18,012 bases of DNA from an uncultured Flavobacterium sp. Its GTDB lineage: Bacteria > Bacteroidota > Bacteroidia > Flavobacteriales > Flavobacteriaceae. Below, piece after piece: positions 14,584-18,012 of the stretch. Position 1 is the stretch's first letter; each line of letters starts with the position of its first letter. The stretch is from assembly GCF_946479975.1 (NCBI RefSeq), contig NZ_CAMLIX010000092.1:1-18012 (forward strand), given 5' to 3'. Below the pieces are notes generated by a model. That model had not been told where the DNA came from. It saw nothing but the letters and a program-made list of their open reading frames with translations, and ran no database searches. Made by a program: the position numbers and the translations under genes.

Positions 14584-15642
14584 TTAAAAAGCTCTTTTAT
14601 ACTGCCACGGAATTTCAATATCCATTTCTAATTCTTTAGCCGCATGAATACTAAAATAAGGATTACGCAGATGTTCTCTGGCAATAACCACTAAGTCTGC
14701 TTTATTTTCTGTAATAATAGCATTTGCTTGTTCAGCCTCGGTAATCATGCCTACAGCTCCAGTCAAAATACCTGTATGCTCTTTGATTGTCTGCGCAAAC
14801 GGAACCTGATAACCAGGATAGACTTTATCTTTACTTACATTTGTAAAACCACCGCCAGATGCCGTTATAAAGTCAACTCCATTTTCTTTCAGTATTTTTG
14901 AAAGAGAAACACTGTCTTCTAAAGTCCATCCCAAAGCTGTGTCGATATAATCTACAGCTGAAATCCTTACCATCAAAGGCATGCTTTCAGGAATTGTTTT
15001 TCTGATTTCCTGCACTGTTTCTATTAAAAAACGAATTCTGTTTTCAAAACTACCGCCATATTCATCTGTACGCTGATTGATAACTTCAGAATAAAATTGG
15101 TGGAATAAGTAGCCATGTCCAGCATGAAGCTCAATAGTATCAAAACCTGCTTCAATTGCACGAAGTGCTGCGTTTACAAAAAACTGTTTTAGTTCTTGAA
15201 TTTCGGAAACTGATAATGCCTGTGCTTTTACACCATGAACTTCTGTAGCCGAAGATGATTTTACAATCCAGCCGCCTTCTTCTAGTGGAAGAGGCTTCAT
15301 GTGTTCATTGGGGTGTTTGAGGCTTCCTTTTGCTCCAGAATGCCATAATTGAATTCCAATTTTAGCATTTTGTTCGTGAACGAAATCTACAATATTTTTC
15401 CATGCATTTTGTTGCTGTTCATTCCATATTCCTACATCAGATAGTGTGGCTAGTCCTTCTGGAGCAACCGCTGTACATTCCGTAAGAATTAATCCTGCAC
15501 CTCCAACAGCACGACTTCCTAAATGAACTAAATGCCAGTTGTTCGGGATTCCGTCTTTGGCACTGTATTGCTGCATAGGAGATAATACAATCCTGTTTTT
15601 TAATGTGAGATTACGAAGTGTTATGGGTGAGAATAAATTCAT
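14584..15642 (-). CDS. Old-yellow-enzyme family NAD(P)H:flavin oxidoreductase (YqjM/NamA-like)
   Basis: A 352-residue FMN-binding TIM barrel closest in pattern to YqjM/NamA. FMN and substrate residues visible are the N-terminal KNRIVLSPMQQYS (Y26, equivalent to YqjM Y28), GIQLWHSGAKGS (96-107), the substrate-anion pair H173 and H176 with Y178 in ELHAGHGYLFHQF, RTDEYGGSFENR, and FMN phosphate loops SGGGFTNVS, TGAVGMI and VIAREHLRNP. The family reduces activated C=C bonds of enones, quinones and nitro compounds with NAD(P)H. Two departures from YqjM stand out: the redox-tuning cysteine (C26 in YqjM) is Q24 here, and the arginine in the HAGRK motif is A104. Its ATG overlaps the kinase stop by 4 bases (ATGA), so the two are translationally coupled. 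An ABM-domain protein follows after 20 bases. Confidence 0.94.
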   Translation of the reverse strand: MNLFSPITLRNLTLKNRIVLSPMQQYSAKDGIPNNWHLVHLGSRAVGGAGLILTECTAVAPEGLATLSDVGIWNEQQQNAWKNIVDFVHEQNAKIGIQLWHSGAKGSLKHPNEHMKPLPLEEGGWIVKSSSATEVHGVKAQALSVSEIQELKQFFVNAALRAIEAGFDTIELHAGHGYLFHQFYSEVINQRTDEYGGSFENRIRFLIETVQEIRKTIPESMPLMVRISAVDYIDTALGWTLEDSVSLSKILKENGVDFITASGGGFTNVSKDKVYPGYQVPFAQTIKEHTGILTGAVGMITEAEQANAIITENKADLVVIAREHLRNPYFSIHAAKELEMDIEIPWQYKRAF

Positions 15643-17567
15643 TGTTTTTCGTTTTTTAATTGGTTTAAAAATATTTCAGCTTCATAAACAGCTTTGCTTA
15701 ATATTATTTTTACATTCTCAAGAGTATTTTCGGCGATAGTGTTTTGATCACAACATATCTCCAGAAGATCCAATTTTTCTTGTATAAGAGGCAGTAAACC
15801 CATTATTGCAGCACTTGATTGTAAATCGTGGGCTCTCAGTTTTACGACCTTAAAATCTTCATTTTGATAAGCTGTTGTTAGCTGTTCCAAATGAAGGGGC
15901 ACATTATCAATAAATTGTTTAGTGACCGTTTGTTCAAAGCCTTTGTTTCCTCCGCTTACAGATTGCATGTAAGTAAGATCTATACACTCAAAAACAGGAT
16001 TGTTTTCGAAACTTTTTATCGCTTCTGGTTTTGATTCTTTCAATCCAAAACTAGCGATCATTTTAAAAAGCTCTTCTTCTTTTATGGGTTTTGAAATGTA
16101 CTCGTTCATACCGCGGCTCAAACATCGTTCTCTTTCGCCGGGCAGGGCATGTGCTGTCATTGCAATGATTGGAGTATCTAATTTTAATAGTTCCCGAATC
16201 TGCTGAACAGCTGTATAACCATCCATTTGAGGCATTTGTAAATCCATTAGGACAAGATCACATTCTTTTTTTCTAAGATATTCGACCGCTTCTTGTCCGT
16301 TAGAAGCCATTTCAAAAGTAATATTCCACTGTGAGAGTAAATGTTTCATCAAACTCTGGTTAATGGCATTATCATCTACGACTAAAACTCGCAAAGGAAT
16401 ATTAGAAATATCTTTAAAGTGCTCTATGTTTACTTCTGGTATTGTATTAAGCTGTTCTTTGGCAATTCCGTACGGAATATAAAAACTAAAAGTAGTGCCT
16501 TTTCCTTGTTTGCTGCTGACTTCAATATCGCCATCTTGAAGCAAAATCAATTTTTTTACAATTGATAATCCCAAGCCAGTTCCACCGTAATTTCTAGTTG
16601 TTGATTCTTCGCCTTGATTGAATCTGTCGAAAACTTCAGTAAGTTTATCTTTATCAATTCCAATTCCCGTATCGGTAATTTTGAAACCCAGAATTACCTC
16701 ATTTTCATTTTGTTGTTTTTTATAAACTTCAATATTAACCGATCCTTGATGTGTAAATTTTATAGCATTTCCAATGAGGTTTACCAATATCTGCGTCAGC
16801 CTTGTCGCATCTCCAACTAAAGTATCAGGAATAGAATTATCGACCTTACTTGAAATGGTTAGTTTTTTTTCTTTTACACGTTCAGAAAAAAGTGTTTCTA
16901 CAGAATTCAATAATCCGTTGATGCTGAATATTCCCGGAGTAATGCGCATCATTCCAGCTTCTATCTTAGATAAATCAAGAATATCATTGACAATGGTCAT
17001 TAAATTTTCTCCCGATCGCTGGATAGAAGCAGCAAATTCTGCAGCAGTGTCGTCCAAAGGTCTTTTCTGTAATAAATTCGTAAATCCTAAAATCCCGCTC
17101 AAAGGTGTTCTGATTTCATGACTCATATTAGCCAAGAAATTTTCTTTTGCCTGCGCTGCTACAGAAGCTTTTTTTTCTGCGATGTCCAATTCTTTAATCA
17201 GGAAATGCTGTCTTCTAAACTGTTTTACAATATGATAGCCAATAACAGCACCACTTAGAACCAATAAAACCAGCAAAGAGATGTCATACAATTTGGCACT
17301 TTTTCCCATTTTTACACTTAGAGCCGTAAGTTCCATCATTCGCAGCTGGCGTTTGTGATAAATTTTAGCAGTAATGCCCGTGATTTCATTAGAGATTATT
17401 CTGGCACGAGGATTTGCAATAGAACTTTTGTCATCCATATTTCCAAGAGAATCATAACGATGCAGCAGTTTGCCTTTTGTCGCCATTTTATCTTGAGCAA
17501 GAATACCAAGTCTCTGAATTAATTTTTCTTCTTCAGGATCTGAATTGTCTACAGAAAGAGAGTCCAA
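15639..17567 (-). CDS. Hybrid sensor histidine kinase with receiver and HPt domains, 5' end missing
   Basis: The open frame gives 642 residues from a TTG at 17567, but this is probably not the true start: an in-frame TGA lies 6 bases upstream and the protein begins inside what looks like a periplasmic helical sensor. Layout: partial sensor 1-90, one membrane helix about 94-116, HisKA with phospho-acceptor H150 (NMSHEIRTPLSG), HATPase_c with N-box N267, DTGIGI (299-304) and GGTGLGLSIV, a receiver about 392-508 with D442, T471 and K493, and a C-terminal HPt with H580 (RAHDLQSSAAIMG). A sensor of this type normally has a second, N-terminal membrane helix, which is absent. The phosphorelay H150 to D442 to H580 needs a separate final regulator, none of which is adjacent. 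The gene overlaps the old yellow enzyme by 4 bases. Catalytic residues are all intact. Confidence 0.92.
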   Translation of the reverse strand: MDSLSVDNSDPEEEKLIQRLGILAQDKMATKGKLLHRYDSLGNMDDKSSIANPRARIISNEITGITAKIYHKRQLRMMELTALSVKMGKSAKLYDISLLVLLVLSGAVIGYHIVKQFRRQHFLIKELDIAEKKASVAAQAKENFLANMSHEIRTPLSGILGFTNLLQKRPLDDTAAEFAASIQRSGENLMTIVNDILDLSKIEAGMMRITPGIFSINGLLNSVETLFSERVKEKKLTISSKVDNSIPDTLVGDATRLTQILVNLIGNAIKFTHQGSVNIEVYKKQQNENEVILGFKITDTGIGIDKDKLTEVFDRFNQGEESTTRNYGGTGLGLSIVKKLILLQDGDIEVSSKQGKGTTFSFYIPYGIAKEQLNTIPEVNIEHFKDISNIPLRVLVVDDNAINQSLMKHLLSQWNITFEMASNGQEAVEYLRKKECDLVLMDLQMPQMDGYTAVQQIRELLKLDTPIIAMTAHALPGERERCLSRGMNEYISKPIKEEELFKMIASFGLKESKPEAIKSFENNPVFECIDLTYMQSVSGGNKGFEQTVTKQFIDNVPLHLEQLTTAYQNEDFKVVKLRAHDLQSSAAIMGLLPLIQEKLDLLEICCDQNTIAENTLENVKIILSKAVYEAEIFLNQLKNEKQ

Positions 17568-17576
17568 AAAATTTCA
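17564..17576. other. Junction of two 5'-truncated divergent genes (deletion or misassembly)
   Basis: The kinase frame on the - strand loses homology-like sequence at about 17567, with TGA at 17574-17576, and the Big_5 frame on the + strand begins at 17564 without start or signal. The two coding regions are therefore butted together with no promoter space. The A-run in CCAAAAAATT could have served as microhomology. Confidence 0.65.
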
Positions 17577-18012
17577 CGACGAGCTTTAAAGAGGATCGAA
17601 TAAATATAGAGTTTAACGAATATTTTAAACTTACAAACGAGTTCAAAGAAATTAGCGTTTCGCCGGCCATGGAAAAGGCCCCCGTTTTCAAAGTCAAAAA
17701 AAAAATACTTAACATCCAGTTTCAAGAACCTTTACAAGACAGTACAACTTATACGATCAATTTTGGAAATGCTATCGCAGACTATAATGAGGGTAATGTT
17801 TTAAAAAACTATATGTATGTGTTTGCGACGGGGAACAAAATTGATTCGTTATCGATAACAGGAAATGTTAAAAACACATTGACTAAGGAAGGAGTTTTGG
17901 ACGCTACAGTTTTTATATTACCCACGTCTCAAGATTCTCTATTTGGTAAAAAACGAGCAAGTATATTTACAACCACCGACTCATCCGGAAATTTCAGTTT
18001 AAAATATTTGAG
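17564..18012 (+). CDS. Ig-like (Big_5) domain surface protein, fragment lacking its start and running off the right edge
   Basis: From 17564 the + strand is open for 149 codons to the window end. It reads PKNFTTSFKEDRINIEFNEY, a KLTNEF stretch, then TTYTINFGNAIADYNEGN (residues 61-78 of the fragment), YVFATG, and a carboxypeptidase-regulatory-like segment (SLSITGNVKN...TTTDSSGNFSLKYL). This order is typical of Bacteroidota proteins with an N-terminal Big_5 domain after a lipoprotein signal. The first in-frame ATG falls inside the first domain (residue 36 of the fragment). Upstream of 17564 the frame runs into antisense of the kinase, so signal peptide, lipobox and start are missing. It faces the kinase head to head at the same few bases where the kinase also loses its N-terminus. 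Identification of the fold is good; whether the gene is functional here is doubtful. Confidence 0.75.

Noticed and set aside
17533..17715. 60-codon - strand frame upstream of the kinase
   Set aside because: It lies antisense to the well-recognised Big_5 fragment, is out of frame with the kinase, and does not supply the missing kinase N-terminus.

Overview
The window is AT-rich and has clear Bacteroidota traits: a SusD-type outer-membrane lipoprotein, SusE/F-position lipoproteins, A-rich Shine-Dalgarno regions, and TAnnTTTG-type promoter -7 boxes. Family content and codon use suggest Flavobacterium or a close relative. This taxonomic call is inferred from gene families, not from a marker gene.

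Left part (1-4561, + strand): the distal end of a fructan polysaccharide-utilization locus. It holds the 3' end of a SusD-like gene, a DUF4960-type surface lipoprotein, a lipoprotein GH32 fructan hydrolase and a PfkB-family fructokinase, with gaps of 19-25 bases. The implied route is capture of levan or inulin at the cell surface, hydrolysis to fructose, uptake, then phosphorylation. The SusC partner would lie upstream of the window. A strong hairpin (4619-4649) closes the operon and also serves the convergent response-regulator gene.

Middle (4662-7401): small independent units. These are a single-domain response regulator (-), an unrecognised four-helix membrane protein (+), a cold-shock protein (-) with its own promoter box and terminator, and a cofactor-free haloperoxidase-type alpha/beta hydrolase (-). 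A 14-bp palindrome and a third half-site lie upstream of the hydrolase promoter.

Right part (7622-17567, all - strand): redox and stress units. In transcription order the first is a hybrid histidine kinase with receiver and HPt domains, an old-yellow-enzyme NAD(P)H:flavin oxidoreductase and an ABM-domain membrane protein; the first two genes overlap by 4 bases and a terminator closes the unit. The second is an oxalate-decarboxylase-type bicupin, a DUF1275 membrane protein, a peroxiredoxin and a cytoplasmic DsbA-like thiol oxidoreductase, with gaps of 5-12 bases. The third is fdhD followed by an FdhF/YdeP-type molybdopterin oxidoreductase. Oxalate decarboxylase yields formate and consumes a proton, and a formate-dehydrogenase-like enzyme follows 117 bases downstream. 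An oxalate/formate or acid-stress module is therefore plausible but unproven.

Right edge (17564-18012): a + strand fragment of an Ig-like (Big_5) surface protein abuts the kinase head to head. Both genes lack their N-termini exactly at the junction (about 17564-17576). This points to a deletion of a divergent promoter region or a misassembly, and it is the most anomalous spot in the window. I saw no tRNA, rRNA, CRISPR array, insertion sequence or phage gene.
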